Positions 34,050-43,061 are shown, counted from the stretch's first letter. The stretch is DNA of 64,000 nucleotides from Bog-756 sp963753905 (GCA_963753905.1 CAVWDZ010000001.1:682001-746000), one strand, 5' to 3'. The notes: generated from the letters alone by a model not told the origin. Numbers and translations: made by a program.

Positions 34050-35671
34050 GCGACGACGTGATCGAGCAGTTGGCCGCGCGGGCCGCCGACCGCGGCTGGG
34101 TGTGGGCGCCCACCCTGTGGCACCTCGTCGAGAGCCGGGCCGCGGCCACCCCCGACGCCGTGCTGGCCCGTGAGGACACGGGGAACCGGCTGACCTTCGC
34201 CGGCTACCGCGACGCCTGCCTGGGTGCCGCTGCCGGGCTCCACGGGCAGTGGGGGGTGTCCCGGGAGACCGCGGTGAGCTGGGAGCTGCCGACCTGGAAC
34301 GAGTCCCTGGTGCTGGTCGGGGCGCTAGCCCGGCTCGGGGCCCGCCAGAACCCGCTCATCCCGATCTACCGGGAGCGCGAGGTCGGCTTCATCGTCGAGC
34401 AGAGCGACGCCTCGCTCCTGGTGGTGCCGACCGTCTACCGCGGGTTCGACTTCGAGGCCATGGCACGCGAGATCGCCGGCAGGCGCCCCGAGCTCCGGGT
34501 GCTGGTGGTCGACCGGGCGCTCCCCGACGGTGACCCGGCATCGTTGCCTTCGCCCGATCCCGAACCGGACCGGGCCGCGGACGCGCCCGTGCGCTGGCTG
34601 TTCTACACGTCCGGTACCACCGCCGATCCGAAGGGCGCCCCCCACACCGACCTCTCGGTCACGGCCGCGGCCCTCGCGATGGCCGAGTGCCTCGACATCC
34701 GGGCCGACGACGTCTCGGCCCTGGTCTTCCCCTTCACCCACATCGGGGGGATCGGCTGGCTCATCACGTCGCTACTGACCGGATGCACCCTGCTCACGAC
34801 CGAGGCCTTCGATCCGGTGGCAACCCCAGCCTTCCTCGCGGCCAACCAGGTGACCCTGGCCGGATCCGGCACCCCGTTCCACCTCGCCTATCTCGCCGCG
34901 CAGCGGGCCGACCCCGGAGGGTCGCTGTTCCCCGCCGTCCGCTCGTTTCCCGGTGGCGGAGCTCCCAAGCCGCCCCAGCTCCACTACGACCTCAAGGCCG
35001 AGTTCGGGGGCGTTGGCATCGTCTCGGGCTACGGCCTGACCGAGGCGCCGATCGTGGTCATGGCCGGCACCACCGACCCCGATCAGAAGCTGGCCGATAC
35101 CGAGGGGCGCCCGACCCCGGGGGTCGAGCTCATCGTCGTGACCCTCGACGGCCGGAGGGCCGGGCCGGGCGAGGAGGGAGAGATCCGGCTCAAGGGGTCC
35201 CAGGTCATCCGGGGCTATCTCGATCCCTCCCTCGACGCAGCGGCGTTCGATGGTGACGGCTACTTCCGGAGTGGCGACCTCGGGGTCGTCGACGCCGAGG
35301 GGTACGTGACCATCACCGGCAGGCTCAAGGACGTGATCATCCGCAACGGCGAGAACATCTCCGCCAAGGAGGTCGAAGACCTCCTCTACACCCATCCGGC
35401 GGTGGCCGATGTGGCGGTCATCGGGCTGCCCGACCCGAAGACGGGCGAGCGGGCCTGCGCGGTGGTGGCCATCGCGGAGGGGGCCACCTTCGACCTGGCC
35501 ACCATGGCCGAGTACCTCCGTGAGAAGGGGCTGCGGGTCCAGGCCGTCCCCGAGCAGCTGGAGCTGGTCGGGGCGGTGCCCCGCAATCCCGCAGGCAAGA
35601 TCCTCAAGCACACTCTGCGCGAGCGCTTCGCGCCGTCCGCCGCGGCATCGACCAAGAGGAGCGATCCATGA
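34046..35671 (+). CDS. AMP-dependent ligase, cyclohexanecarboxylate-CoA ligase-like
   Basis: A 541-residue ANL ligase: 'WLFYTSGTTADPKGAPHTD' (A3), 'IVSGYGLTEAPIVV' (A5), 'GYFRSGDLGVVDAEG' (A7), 'IRNGENISAKEVEDLLYTHP' and the catalytic Lys in 'RNPAGKILKHTLRERF'. The N-terminal stretch 'LPTWNESLVLVGALARLGAR' with 'NPLIPIYREREVGFIVEQS' is typical of the branch activating alicyclic or short aromatic acids. GTG start overlaps the preceding stop and its own stop overlaps the next SDR start. Confidence 0.85.
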   Translation: MSDDVIEQLAARAADRGWVWAPTLWHLVESRAAATPDAVLAREDTGNRLTFAGYRDACLGAAAGLHGQWGVSRETAVSWELPTWNESLVLVGALARLGARQNPLIPIYREREVGFIVEQSDASLLVVPTVYRGFDFEAMAREIAGRRPELRVLVVDRALPDGDPASLPSPDPEPDRAADAPVRWLFYTSGTTADPKGAPHTDLSVTAAALAMAECLDIRADDVSALVFPFTHIGGIGWLITSLLTGCTLLTTEAFDPVATPAFLAANQVTLAGSGTPFHLAYLAAQRADPGGSLFPAVRSFPGGGAPKPPQLHYDLKAEFGGVGIVSGYGLTEAPIVVMAGTTDPDQKLADTEGRPTPGVELIVVTLDGRRAGPGEEGEIRLKGSQVIRGYLDPSLDAAAFDGDGYFRSGDLGVVDAEGYVTITGRLKDVIIRNGENISAKEVEDLLYTHPAVADVAVIGLPDPKTGERACAVVAIAEGATFDLATMAEYLREKGLRVQAVPEQLELVGAVPRNPAGKILKHTLRERFAPSAAASTKRSDP

Positions 35672-36498
35672 GCCCGATCCAGGGAGTCACCTTCGGCAGG
35701 GGGGGCGACGAGCACGACGCCGCCGACGCCGCCATCCGCGAGTTCGTCGGTCACCGCTTCGACGGCAAGGTGGCCATCGTCACCGGCGCCGGCTCGGGGA
35801 TCGGCCGCGCGGTGGCGCAACGACTGGCTCGGGAAGGTGCTTCGGTGGCCGCACTCGACGTGGACGCCGACACGGTGGCCCTCACGGTGGCCGACATCGA
35901 GGCGGAGGGGTGGGGGGCTGCCGCCTACACCTGCGACGTGACGTCGGAGTCCTCCGTGCAGGAGACGGTGGCGTCGGTTGCCGACGTGTTCGGCCCGCCG
36001 ACCGTGGTCTGCAACGTGGCAGGGATCGGGCGCTTCTTCAACACCGCCGAGATGCCCTTCGACTGGTGGCAGCGGATCCTTGCGGTCAACCTCACCGGCC
36101 CCTTCCTGGTCTGCCGCGCCTGTCTGCCCTCCCTCATCGAGCACGGCGGGTCGATCGTGAACGTGGCCTCGAACACGGCACTGATGGGACAGGCCTACTC
36201 CGCCGCGTACTGCGCCTCCAAGGCCGGCCTGCTCATGTTCTCCAAGGCCCTGGCCGCCGAGTTCCTGGGCCGAGGGGTCCGGGTCAACGTGGTCGCGCCC
36301 GGGGGAACGGACACGCCACTGATGGGGGAGTTCACCCTCCCCGACGGAGCCAACCCGAAACAGTTGACCAAGATCATGACGCCGATGGGTTTCTCGACCC
36401 CGGCCGAGATCGCCGCGTCGATCGCCTTCCTCGCCTCGGACGAGTCGTCCTACACGACCGGGGCAGTGCTCTCGGTCGACGGTGGCTTGACCATCTGA
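35668..36498 (+). CDS. Short-chain dehydrogenase/reductase
   Basis: A 276-residue classical SDR with a 25-residue N-terminal extension. The cofactor motif is 'AIVTGAGSGIGRAVAQRLA', an Asp at the end of beta-2 ('VAALDVDADT') indicates NAD(H), followed by 'CNVAGIGR', catalytic Ser in 'VNVASNTALMG', and 'YSAAYCASKAG' (Tyr, Lys). 'NVAG' replaces the usual NNAG. It probably oxidises a secondary alcohol in the catabolic set. Coupled to the ligase by ATGA; followed by 120 bp containing the P450 upstream element. Confidence 0.87.
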   Translation: MSPIQGVTFGRGGDEHDAADAAIREFVGHRFDGKVAIVTGAGSGIGRAVAQRLAREGASVAALDVDADTVALTVADIEAEGWGAAAYTCDVTSESSVQETVASVADVFGPPTVVCNVAGIGRFFNTAEMPFDWWQRILAVNLTGPFLVCRACLPSLIEHGGSIVNVASNTALMGQAYSAAYCASKAGLLMFSKALAAEFLGRGVRVNVVAPGGTDTPLMGEFTLPDGANPKQLTKIMTPMGFSTPAEIAASIAFLASDESSYTTGAVLSVDGGLTI

Positions 36499-36549
36499 GT
36501 CTTGAGCGTCGGGCCGGTGCCTGGATCGTCCGCGGTCGGCTGGGGTCAC

Positions 36550-36584
36550 GTGCAACAATGCGGCCGCTGGCGGCAGGTCGTCGC
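36550..36584 (+). promoter_or_regulatory. Conserved upstream element, copy 1
   Basis: GTGCAACAATGC (36550-36561) and GGCGGCAGGTCGTCGC (36569-36584) recur with near-identical sequence and spacing before the second P450 gene. This copy lies 69 bp ahead of the first P450 start. A shared promoter or regulator site is likely. Confidence 0.5.
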
Positions 36585-36618
36585 TCGAGCCGCTGTCCCA
36601 CGGGGGATCAGGTGACCC

Positions 36619-37815
36619 ATGAGTGACGCCCGACCGGTCGAGCGCTGGGCGACCGACTTCGACGTCCTGGACCCGGCCTACGTGGCCGACCCCTTCCGCA
36701 TCTGGGACGAGCTGCGTGCGACCTGCCCGGTGGCGCATACCGAGCGACGGGGGAGCACCTGGCTCCCGACCCGCTACGCGGACGTGGTCGATCTGGCCCA
36801 CGACGTCGGGCACTTCAGTTCGTCCGACGTGATGGTCATCCCGATCGACGTTCCCCAGGACTCGCTCCTGGCCTACGGGGTGCCGCCCGTCTCCGCCGAC
36901 CCGCCGCTGCACACCTGGACCCGCCGCCTCCTCCTCCCCTGGTTCTCCCACCGCAAAGTGGAGAGCTACGAACCGATGACCCGCGAGCTGTGCGCACGGC
37001 TGGTCGACGGGCTCGTCGCCGAGGGTCACGCCGACGCGGCCGCGGACTACGCCCAACAGATCCCGGTCCGGGTCATCGCCTCGATCCTCGGCGTCCCGGG
37101 CTCGATGTCGGACACGTTCACCGACTGGGTCCGCGACGTGCTCGAGTTCGCCGACGACCCGGAGCGCCGTGAGCGAGCCAGAGCGGCGCTCATCTCGTAC
37201 TTCGTCGGCGAGGTGGACCGTCGGCGCACGGATCCCGGTGACGACCTGCTCAGCGAGCTCCTCCACACACGGATCGACGGTGAGCCACTCGAGGACGCGG
37301 TGGTGCTCGGCGCGGCCGCCCTCGTCCTCGTCGCCGGGGTGGACACCACCTGGAGCGCGATCGGTTCCTCGCTCTGGCACCTCGCGACCGATCCCGAGGA
37401 CGCAAAGACACTTGCCACCGATCCGGCCGCGATGCCGCTCGCCATCGAGGAGCTGCTGCGGGCCTACTCGCCGGTGACCATGGCCCGGGTGGTCACCGGG
37501 GACGTCGACTTCCACGGGTGTCCGATGGGGGCCGGGGACAAGGTGCTGATGGCCTTCCCGGCGGCGAACCGCGATCCGGAGGTGTTCGAGGAACCGGACC
37601 GGGTCGTCCTCGACCGCACCCACAACCGCCACGTGGCGTTCGGTTCCGGCATCCACCGGTGCGCGGGCTCGAACCTGGCGCGGATGGAGCTCCGGGTGGC
37701 CCTCGAGGAGTGGCTCAGGCGGATCCCGGAGTTCCGGCTCGACGGGGCGGCAGAGGTGACCTGGGCCGGGGGACAGGTCCGCGGGCCGCGCTGCGTTCCG
37801 GTGGTGTTCCCCTGA
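36619..37815 (+). CDS. Cytochrome P450, tandem copy 1
   Basis: A 398-residue soluble bacterial P450. The I-helix oxygen-activation motif is 'VLVAGVDTTWSAI', the K-helix ExxR is in 'AIEELLRAYSP', and the heme-thiolate loop is 'VAFGSGIHRCAGSNLARMEL' with C348 as the ligand. I cannot assign the CYP family or substrate. It is about 85-90 percent alike by eye to the next P450; differences concentrate at residues 60-80 ('MVIPIDVPQDSLLAYG'), the B-C loop that shapes the active site, and in residues 185-215. ATG with AGGTGA upstream. Confidence 0.93.
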   Translation: MSDARPVERWATDFDVLDPAYVADPFRIWDELRATCPVAHTERRGSTWLPTRYADVVDLAHDVGHFSSSDVMVIPIDVPQDSLLAYGVPPVSADPPLHTWTRRLLLPWFSHRKVESYEPMTRELCARLVDGLVAEGHADAAADYAQQIPVRVIASILGVPGSMSDTFTDWVRDVLEFADDPERRERARAALISYFVGEVDRRRTDPGDDLLSELLHTRIDGEPLEDAVVLGAAALVLVAGVDTTWSAIGSSLWHLATDPEDAKTLATDPAAMPLAIEELLRAYSPVTMARVVTGDVDFHGCPMGAGDKVLMAFPAANRDPEVFEEPDRVVLDRTHNRHVAFGSGIHRCAGSNLARMELRVALEEWLRRIPEFRLDGAAEVTWAGGQVRGPRCVPVVFP

Positions 37816-37859
37816 GCGTCCCGCTCGCCGGACCGGCTCGGCGCAGGGGACACGGGCGC

Positions 37860-37894
37860 GTGCAACAATGCAACAGCGGGCGGCAAGTTGTCGC
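37860..37894 (+). promoter_or_regulatory. Conserved upstream element, copy 2
   Basis: GTGCAACAATGC (37860-37871) and GGCGGCAAGTTGTCGC (37879-37894), 67 bp ahead of the second P450 start, repeat the element before the first. A second ATGCAAC and an inverted GTTGCA downstream add symmetry. Its retention suggests each P450 is transcribed from its own promoter. Confidence 0.5.
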
Positions 37895-37926
37895 CCACCC
37901 TTCTCACGTTGCAGATGAGGTGAGCC

Positions 37927-39129
37927 GTGGCTGAGACCCGACCGGTCGAGCACTGGGAGACCGACTTCGACGTCCTGGACCCGGCCTACGTGGCCGACCC
38001 CTTCCGCATCTGGGACGAGCTGCGTGCAACCTGCCCGGTGGCGCATACCGAGCGACGGGGGAGCACCTGGCTCCCGACCCGTTACGAGGACGTGGTCGAT
38101 CTGGCCCATGACATCGAGCACTTCAGCTCGTTGGACATCGTGGTGATCCCGTTCGTCGGGGACGAGCCCGAGGACCCGATGCTGCCCTACGGCGTGCCGC
38201 CGATCTCCGCGGACCCGCCGCTGCACACCTGGACCCGCCGCCTCCTCCTCCCCTGGTTCTCCCACCGCAAGGTGGAGAGCTACGAACCGATGACCCGCGA
38301 GCTGTGCGCACGGCTGGTCGACGGGTTCATCGCCGACGGTCACGCCGACGCGGCTGCGGACTATGCCCAACAGATCCCGGTCCGGGTCATCGCCTCGATC
38401 CTCGGCGTGCCGGGCTCGATGTCGGACACGTTCACCGACTGGGTCCGCGACGTGCTCGAGTTCGCCGACGACCCGGAGCGACGTGAGCAGGGGACACAGG
38501 CTCTCATCACGTACTTCGTCGAGGAGCTGGCCCGCCGGCGGGAGCAGCCGGGGAGCGACCTGTTCAGCGAGCTGATCCATACCGAGATGAACGGTGAGCC
38601 ACTCGAGGACGCGGTGGTGCTCGGCGCGGCCGCCCTCGTCCTCGTCGCCGGGGTGGACACCACCTGGAGCGCGATCGGCTCCTCCCTCTGGCACCTCGCC
38701 ACCCACCCGGACGATGCCAAGACACTTGCCACCGATCCGGAGGCGATGCCGCTGGCCATCGAGGAGCTGCTGCGGGCCTACTCGCCAGTGACCATGGCCC
38801 GGGTGGTGACCGGGGACGTCGACTTCCACGGGTGTCCGATGGGGGCCGGGGACAAGGTGCTCATGAACTTCCCATCGGCCAACCGCGACCCCGCGGTGTT
38901 CGAGGAGCCGGCCAGGGTCATCCTCGACCGCACCCACAACCGCCACGTGGCGTTCGGTTCCGGCATCCACCGCTGTGCGGGATCGAACCTCGCGCGGATG
39001 GAGCTGCGGGTGGCGCTCGAGGAGTGGCTCAAACGGATCCCGGAGTTCAGGCTGGCCGACGGGCCGGAAGTGACCTGGGCCGGCGGCCAGGTCCGCGGAC
39101 CGCGCCGTGTGCCGGTGGTGTTCCCGTGA
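37927..39129 (+). CDS. Cytochrome P450, tandem copy 2
   Basis: A 400-residue P450 that is a close duplicate of the preceding gene: same 'VLVAGVDTTWSAI' I-helix, ExxR and 'VAFGSGIHRCAGSNLARMEL' with C350. It differs mainly in the B-C loop ('VVIPFVGDEPEDPMLPYG', two residues longer) and near residues 187-217. GTG start; the stop overlaps the ferredoxin GTG by four bases, so this copy is the one directly coupled to the electron donor. Retained divergence in substrate-contacting regions suggests different but related substrates. Confidence 0.93.
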   Translation: MAETRPVEHWETDFDVLDPAYVADPFRIWDELRATCPVAHTERRGSTWLPTRYEDVVDLAHDIEHFSSLDIVVIPFVGDEPEDPMLPYGVPPISADPPLHTWTRRLLLPWFSHRKVESYEPMTRELCARLVDGFIADGHADAAADYAQQIPVRVIASILGVPGSMSDTFTDWVRDVLEFADDPERREQGTQALITYFVEELARRREQPGSDLFSELIHTEMNGEPLEDAVVLGAAALVLVAGVDTTWSAIGSSLWHLATHPDDAKTLATDPEAMPLAIEELLRAYSPVTMARVVTGDVDFHGCPMGAGDKVLMNFPSANRDPAVFEEPARVILDRTHNRHVAFGSGIHRCAGSNLARMELRVALEEWLKRIPEFRLADGPEVTWAGGQVRGPRRVPVVFP

Positions 39130-39323
39130 GGATCCGGGTCGACGCGGACAAGTGCACCGGTCACGCCCGCTGCTACGGCCTCGCCCCGGAGCTGTTCTCG
39201 GTGGACGACTACGGCCTCTCGTCGGTGATCGGCGACGGGACCGTCCCACCGGAGCTCGAGGACAAGGCGCGCCTGGCCATCGCCAACTGCCCCGAGTACG
39301 CCATCGAGGAGATCACCGACTGA
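39126..39323 (+). CDS. [3Fe-4S]-type ferredoxin of a P450 system
   Basis: A 65-residue ferredoxin, 'RIRVDADKCTGHARCYGLAP' then 'LAIANCPEYAIEEI'. The cluster motif is CxxHxxC...CP: the usual second Cys is His, as in the single-cluster ferredoxins serving actinobacterial P450s. It should carry one electron at a time to the P450s encoded just upstream. A reductase is not adjacent; the flavoprotein at 3798-5033 is a candidate. The GTG overlaps the P450 stop (GTGA). Confidence 0.92.
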   Translation: MRIRVDADKCTGHARCYGLAPELFSVDDYGLSSVIGDGTVPPELEDKARLAIANCPEYAIEEITD

Positions 39324-39355
39324 GTCGGCAGCGGGCCGTCGATCGAGGAGCACCG

Positions 39356-40390
39356 ATGCGCCTGGGGAACATGTACGGACCGGACGCCACCTTCGCCGGA
39401 GTGCCGAAGGCGGACCTCGACGATCCCGCGAGCTACGCGGACGCCGCGGCGGTGATCCTCGGTGCCCCCTTCGACGGCGGTACCAGCCACCGGCCCGGCT
39501 GCCGTTTCGGTCCACAGGCGATCCGCTTCACCGACTACCTGCCCCACGACGGCTCCCGGCCGCACCTGGCCCTCGGGGTGGATCCGCTCGTCGAGCTCGG
39601 CGTCGTCGACGTCGGGGACGTCGAGATGCCCTCGGGCGACACGGACACCTCGGTGGCCCGACTCGAGGCGGCCGTCGCCACCATCGCGGCGAGCGGTGCG
39701 GTCCCGGTCGTGCTGGGCGGTGACCACACCATCGCCTGGCCCGACGCCACCGGGGTGGCCCGTCACGTCGGCTGGGGTCGGGTCTCCATGATCCACTTCG
39801 ACGCCCACGCCGACACCGCAGACACCCAGTTCGGGTCGCTCGTCGGGCACGGCACACCGATGCGGCGGCTCATCGAGTCGGGGGCGGTGCGGGGCGACCG
39901 CTTCCTCCAGATCGGGTTGCGCGGCTACTGGCCGGGGCCCGAGACCCTCGACTGGATGGCCGGACAGGGCATCCGCAGCTACGAGATGAGCGAGCTGACC
40001 GACCGGGGTCTCGACACCTGCCTGGCCGAGGCGTTCGTCACCGCGATCGACGAATGCGATGCGGTCTTCCTTTCGGTCGACGTCGACGTGGTCGACCCGG
40101 GATCCGCCCCGGCCACCGGCACACCCGAGCCCGGCGGGCTGAGCGCGCGGGAACTGCTGGACGCCGTCCGTCGTACCGCCATGGTGCTCCCGGTCGGAGA
40201 GGTCGACATCGTCGAGCTCTCACCGCCGCACGACCACGCCGAGGTGACCGCGTACCTCGCCAACCGCATCGTGCTCGAGGTGCTCTCCGGCATCGCCTGG
40301 AGGCGGGCGAAGCAGGCGGGACGTCACGTCCGGCTCCCGGCCGACCCCCTGCTCGACCGCGAGGGGGGTGGCCGACCCCGATCCGGCTAG
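39356..40390 (+). CDS. Agmatinase/ureohydrolase family protein
   Basis: A 344-residue arginase-superfamily hydrolase. The binuclear manganese motifs are all present: 'VVLGGDHTIAWPDA', 'IHFDAHADTADTQFG' and 'LSVDVDVVDPGSAPATGTPE'. The family hydrolyses guanidino groups (agmatine, guanidinobutyrate and similar) to urea and an amine. The ATG follows GAGGAG by five bases. Its position directly behind a P450-ferredoxin pair is unusual for polyamine metabolism. The stop interlocks with that of the convergent thiolase gene: CTAG at 40387-40390 provides both stops. Confidence 0.88.
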   Translation: MRLGNMYGPDATFAGVPKADLDDPASYADAAAVILGAPFDGGTSHRPGCRFGPQAIRFTDYLPHDGSRPHLALGVDPLVELGVVDVGDVEMPSGDTDTSVARLEAAVATIAASGAVPVVLGGDHTIAWPDATGVARHVGWGRVSMIHFDAHADTADTQFGSLVGHGTPMRRLIESGAVRGDRFLQIGLRGYWPGPETLDWMAGQGIRSYEMSELTDRGLDTCLAEAFVTAIDECDAVFLSVDVDVVDPGSAPATGTPEPGGLSARELLDAVRRTAMVLPVGEVDIVELSPPHDHAEVTAYLANRIVLEVLSGIAWRRAKQAGRHVRLPADPLLDREGGGRPRSG

Positions 40391-41595
40391 GAGAGCCGCT
40401 CGACGATCATGGCCATCCCCTGACCGCCCCCGACGCACATCGACTCGAGGCCGATGGTCTTGCCGGTGTCCTCGAGCGCGTTGAGCAGCGTGGTCATGAT
40501 GCGCGCCCCGGTCTGGCCGAAGGGGTGTCCGAGGGCGATGGCCCCGCCGCGCACGTTGAGCTTGTCCCACCCGATGCCCAGCTCGTGGGCGGAGGGGACC
40601 ACCTGGGCAGCGAAGGCCTCGTTGATCTCGACCAGATCGATGTCGTCGATGGTCATGCCGGCCCGGGCCAGGGTCTGACGGATGGCTCCCACCGGCCCGA
40701 GCCCCATGATCTCGGGATCGAGCGCGGAGACGCCGCTGGCGACGATGCGGGCGAGCGGGGCGATCCCGAGCTCCCGGGCCTTGGTGTCACTCATGACCAC
40801 GACCGCGGCGGCACCGTCGTTGAGCGGGCAGGCGTTGCCGGCGGTGACCGTGCCGCCTTCCCGGAAGACCGGCCGGAGTTGGGACAGCCCCTCGAGCGTG
40901 GTGCCGGGCCGGGGCCCGTCGTCCTTGGTCACCACGGTGCCGTCGGCGAGGGTCACCGGGATGATCTCCCGTTCGAAGAACCCGGATTCCTGGGCGGCCA
41001 CGGCCCTGGTCTGGGACTGGAGGGCGAACTCGTCCTGCTCCTCACGACTGACCTTCTTGTATTCGGCCACGTTCTCGGCGGTCTGGCCCATGGCGATGTA
41101 GATGTCGGGCAGCGCGCCGGCCAGAGGGGTCCAGGGATCACCTGTGGCCGGGGTGCGGGCGGTCGTGCGGGCCTCGGCCGCGGCGAATGACGTGTTGTGC
41201 GGGCCGACGTCCGCCGCGCCCTGGTTGTAGCGGCTCACCGTCTCGACGCCGGCGGCCACGAACACATCCCCCTCGCCGGCCCTGATCGCGTGTGCGGCTA
41301 TCCGGATGGTCTGCAGCGACGACGAGCAGTAGCGGTTGACCGTCACGCCGGGCACCTCGGGCAGCCCGGCGAGGAGCGCGGCCACCCGGGCCACGTTGTA
41401 CCCGGCCTCACCGGCCGGCTGCCCGCACCCGAGGATGACGTCCTCGACGAGCTGCGGGTCGAGCGCGGGCACCCGGGCCAGAACCTCGGCGATGACCAGG
41501 GCGGACAGGTCGTCGGGACGGCACTCGACGAGCGATCCCTTGTTCGCCCGCCCGATCGGGGTCCGACCGGTGGCGACGATGACGGCTTCGGGCAT
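40387..41595 (-). CDS. Acetyl-CoA C-acyltransferase (thiolase)
   Basis: A 402-residue degradative-type thiolase that cleaves a 3-ketoacyl-CoA to acetyl-CoA (or propionyl-CoA) and a shortened acyl-CoA. The nucleophile is C90 in 'VNRYCSSSLQTIR', followed by 'VEINEAFAAQV', 'GGAIALGHPFGQTGAR' and the second Cys in 'SMCVGGGQGMA'. GAGGAG precedes the ATG. It is divergent from fadE26 across a 290-bp region holding a TetR-type palindrome and a KstR-like box, so it likely completes beta-oxidation cycles begun by FadE26-FadE27. It is not a close match to FadA5 or FadA6 as I recall them. Confidence 0.92.
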   Translation of the reverse strand: MPEAVIVATGRTPIGRANKGSLVECRPDDLSALVIAEVLARVPALDPQLVEDVILGCGQPAGEAGYNVARVAALLAGLPEVPGVTVNRYCSSSLQTIRIAAHAIRAGEGDVFVAAGVETVSRYNQGAADVGPHNTSFAAAEARTTARTPATGDPWTPLAGALPDIYIAMGQTAENVAEYKKVSREEQDEFALQSQTRAVAAQESGFFEREIIPVTLADGTVVTKDDGPRPGTTLEGLSQLRPVFREGGTVTAGNACPLNDGAAAVVVMSDTKARELGIAPLARIVASGVSALDPEIMGLGPVGAIRQTLARAGMTIDDIDLVEINEAFAAQVVPSAHELGIGWDKLNVRGGAIALGHPFGQTGARIMTTLLNALEDTGKTIGLESMCVGGGQGMAMIVERLS

Positions 41596-41637
41596 GTGGA
41601 GCTCCTCGGGACGGGCGGCGGGCCGGGCCGCAGCAAC

Positions 41638-41651
41638 TTACCGGACGGTAA
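41638..41651. promoter_or_regulatory. 14-bp palindrome TTACCGGACGGTAA upstream of the thiolase gene
   Basis: Perfect 6-bp arms around a 2-bp spacer, 43 bp ahead of the thiolase ATG on the minus strand. A related half, GGTTACC, lies at 41689-41695. A repressor operator is likely; the cognate regulator is not in the window. Confidence 0.45.
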
Positions 41652-41767
41652 CCCTAGCGGACCTGTGCCCGGCGTCCGGCTGTCGGCAGGTTACCGGGTG
41701 GGCCCACGACCCGATGGACCCGAGCGTCATGGGTACGGTGGGCAGGTGGCGCCGGCGACGGGTCGAA

Positions 41768-41781
41768 TGTAACGTGTTCTA
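41768..41781. promoter_or_regulatory. KstR-like operator upstream of fadE26
   Basis: TGTAACGTGTTCTA fits the TnnAACnnGTTnnA consensus that I recall for KstR, the TetR-family repressor of actinobacterial cholesterol genes. It lies 104 bp before the fadE26 ATG and in the shared gap with the thiolase gene. Confidence 0.6.
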
Positions 41782-41885
41782 GTCGCCCCAGACCGTCCGT
41801 CCCGGAGCGACGGGCACCCGCGAGTGGGAGCAGCGACGCCTACCCGCGCAGGCAGAGGCCGGCAGTGACGATCGGGAGGGACCGC

Positions 41886-43061
41886 ATGGAGATCGGCTAC
41901 ACCGAAGAGCACGAGGATCTCCGTACCCGTCTGCGCGCGTACTACGCCGCGCTGTTGACGCCCGAAGTCGAGGCAACCCTTTCCTCCAGCCACGGCATCG
42001 GGCCGGACATGCGCCGAGTGGTCAAGCAGATGGCCACCGACGGCTGGCTCGGGATCGGTTGGCCGAAGGAGTGGGGCGGGCAGGGACGCGGTCCGATCGA
42101 GCAGTTCATCTTCTTCGACGAGTCGATGCGGGCCGGCGCACCCGTGCCCATGCTCACCATCAACACCGTCGGCCCGACCATCATGCAGTTCGGGACACAG
42201 GAGCAGAAGGAGTTCTTCCTCCCCAAGATCCTGGCCGGTGACATCCACTTCTGCATCGGCTACACGGAGCCGGAGTCGGGCACCGACCTGGCCTCGTTGC
42301 AGACCCGGGCGGTGCGCGACGGTGACGAGTACGTGATCAACGGCCAGAAGATCTACACGTCGCTTGCCGGGGACGCCGACTACATCTGGCTGGCCACCCG
42401 CACCGACCCCGAGGTGGCCAAGCACAAGGGCATCTCGATCTTCATCGTGCCCATGGACACCCCGGGGATCAAGGTCGTCCCGATGCACCTGCTCGGTGAC
42501 CACAACATCAACTACACCTTCTACGAGGACGTCCGGGTCCCGGCGGCGAACCTGGTCGGTGCCGAGAACCAGGGATGGTCGCTCATCACCAACCAGCTCA
42601 ACCACGAGCGGGTGACCCTCTGCTCCCCGGGCATCATCGAGCGGGCCCTCGCCGACGTCCGTGCGTGGGCCCAGGCGACCAAGCTCGCCGACGGCCGCAG
42701 GGTCATCGACCAGGAGTGGGTCCAGATCCATCTGGCCCGCATCCACGCCAAGCTCGAGTTCCTCCGGCTGATCAACTGGAAGGTGGCGTGGAGCGCCACC
42801 CAGGGCCAGCTCGACGTGGCCGACGCGTCGACCATCAAGGTCTTCGGCACCGAGTTCTACATGGAGGCCTTCCGCCTGCTGATGGAAGTGGTCGGTCAGG
42901 CCGGCTACCTGACCAAGGGCACCCCCGAGGCCGTGCTGGCCGGGCGGCTCGAGATGTACGCGTGGAGCATGGTCATCCTCACCTTCGGCGGTGGCACCAA
43001 TGAGATCCAGCGGGACCTCATCGCCATCTTCGGCCTGGGTATGCCCCGGTCGCTGCGGTAG
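41886..43061 (+). CDS. fadE26: Acyl-CoA dehydrogenase alpha-type subunit, FadE26 (ChsE4)-like
   Basis: A 391-residue acyl-CoA dehydrogenase closely following M. tuberculosis FadE26 (Rv3504): 'DGWLGIGWPKEWGGQGR', 'APVPMLTINTVGPTIM', 'IHFCIGYTEPESGTDLASLQ', 'IDQEWVQIHLARIHAKLEFL' and 'LTFGGGTNEIQRDLIAIFGL'. In mycobacteria FadE26-FadE27 form the heterotetramer ChsE4-ChsE5, which dehydrogenates the steroid side-chain CoA thioester. The fadE27-like gene follows after 29 bp, as expected. GGGAGGG precedes ATG 41886 by five bases; an earlier start at 41865 is less likely. Probably controlled through the KstR-like box. Confidence 0.87.
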   Translation: MEIGYTEEHEDLRTRLRAYYAALLTPEVEATLSSSHGIGPDMRRVVKQMATDGWLGIGWPKEWGGQGRGPIEQFIFFDESMRAGAPVPMLTINTVGPTIMQFGTQEQKEFFLPKILAGDIHFCIGYTEPESGTDLASLQTRAVRDGDEYVINGQKIYTSLAGDADYIWLATRTDPEVAKHKGISIFIVPMDTPGIKVVPMHLLGDHNINYTFYEDVRVPAANLVGAENQGWSLITNQLNHERVTLCSPGIIERALADVRAWAQATKLADGRRVIDQEWVQIHLARIHAKLEFLRLINWKVAWSATQGQLDVADASTIKVFGTEFYMEAFRLLMEVVGQAGYLTKGTPEAVLAGRLEMYAWSMVILTFGGGTNEIQRDLIAIFGLGMPRSLR

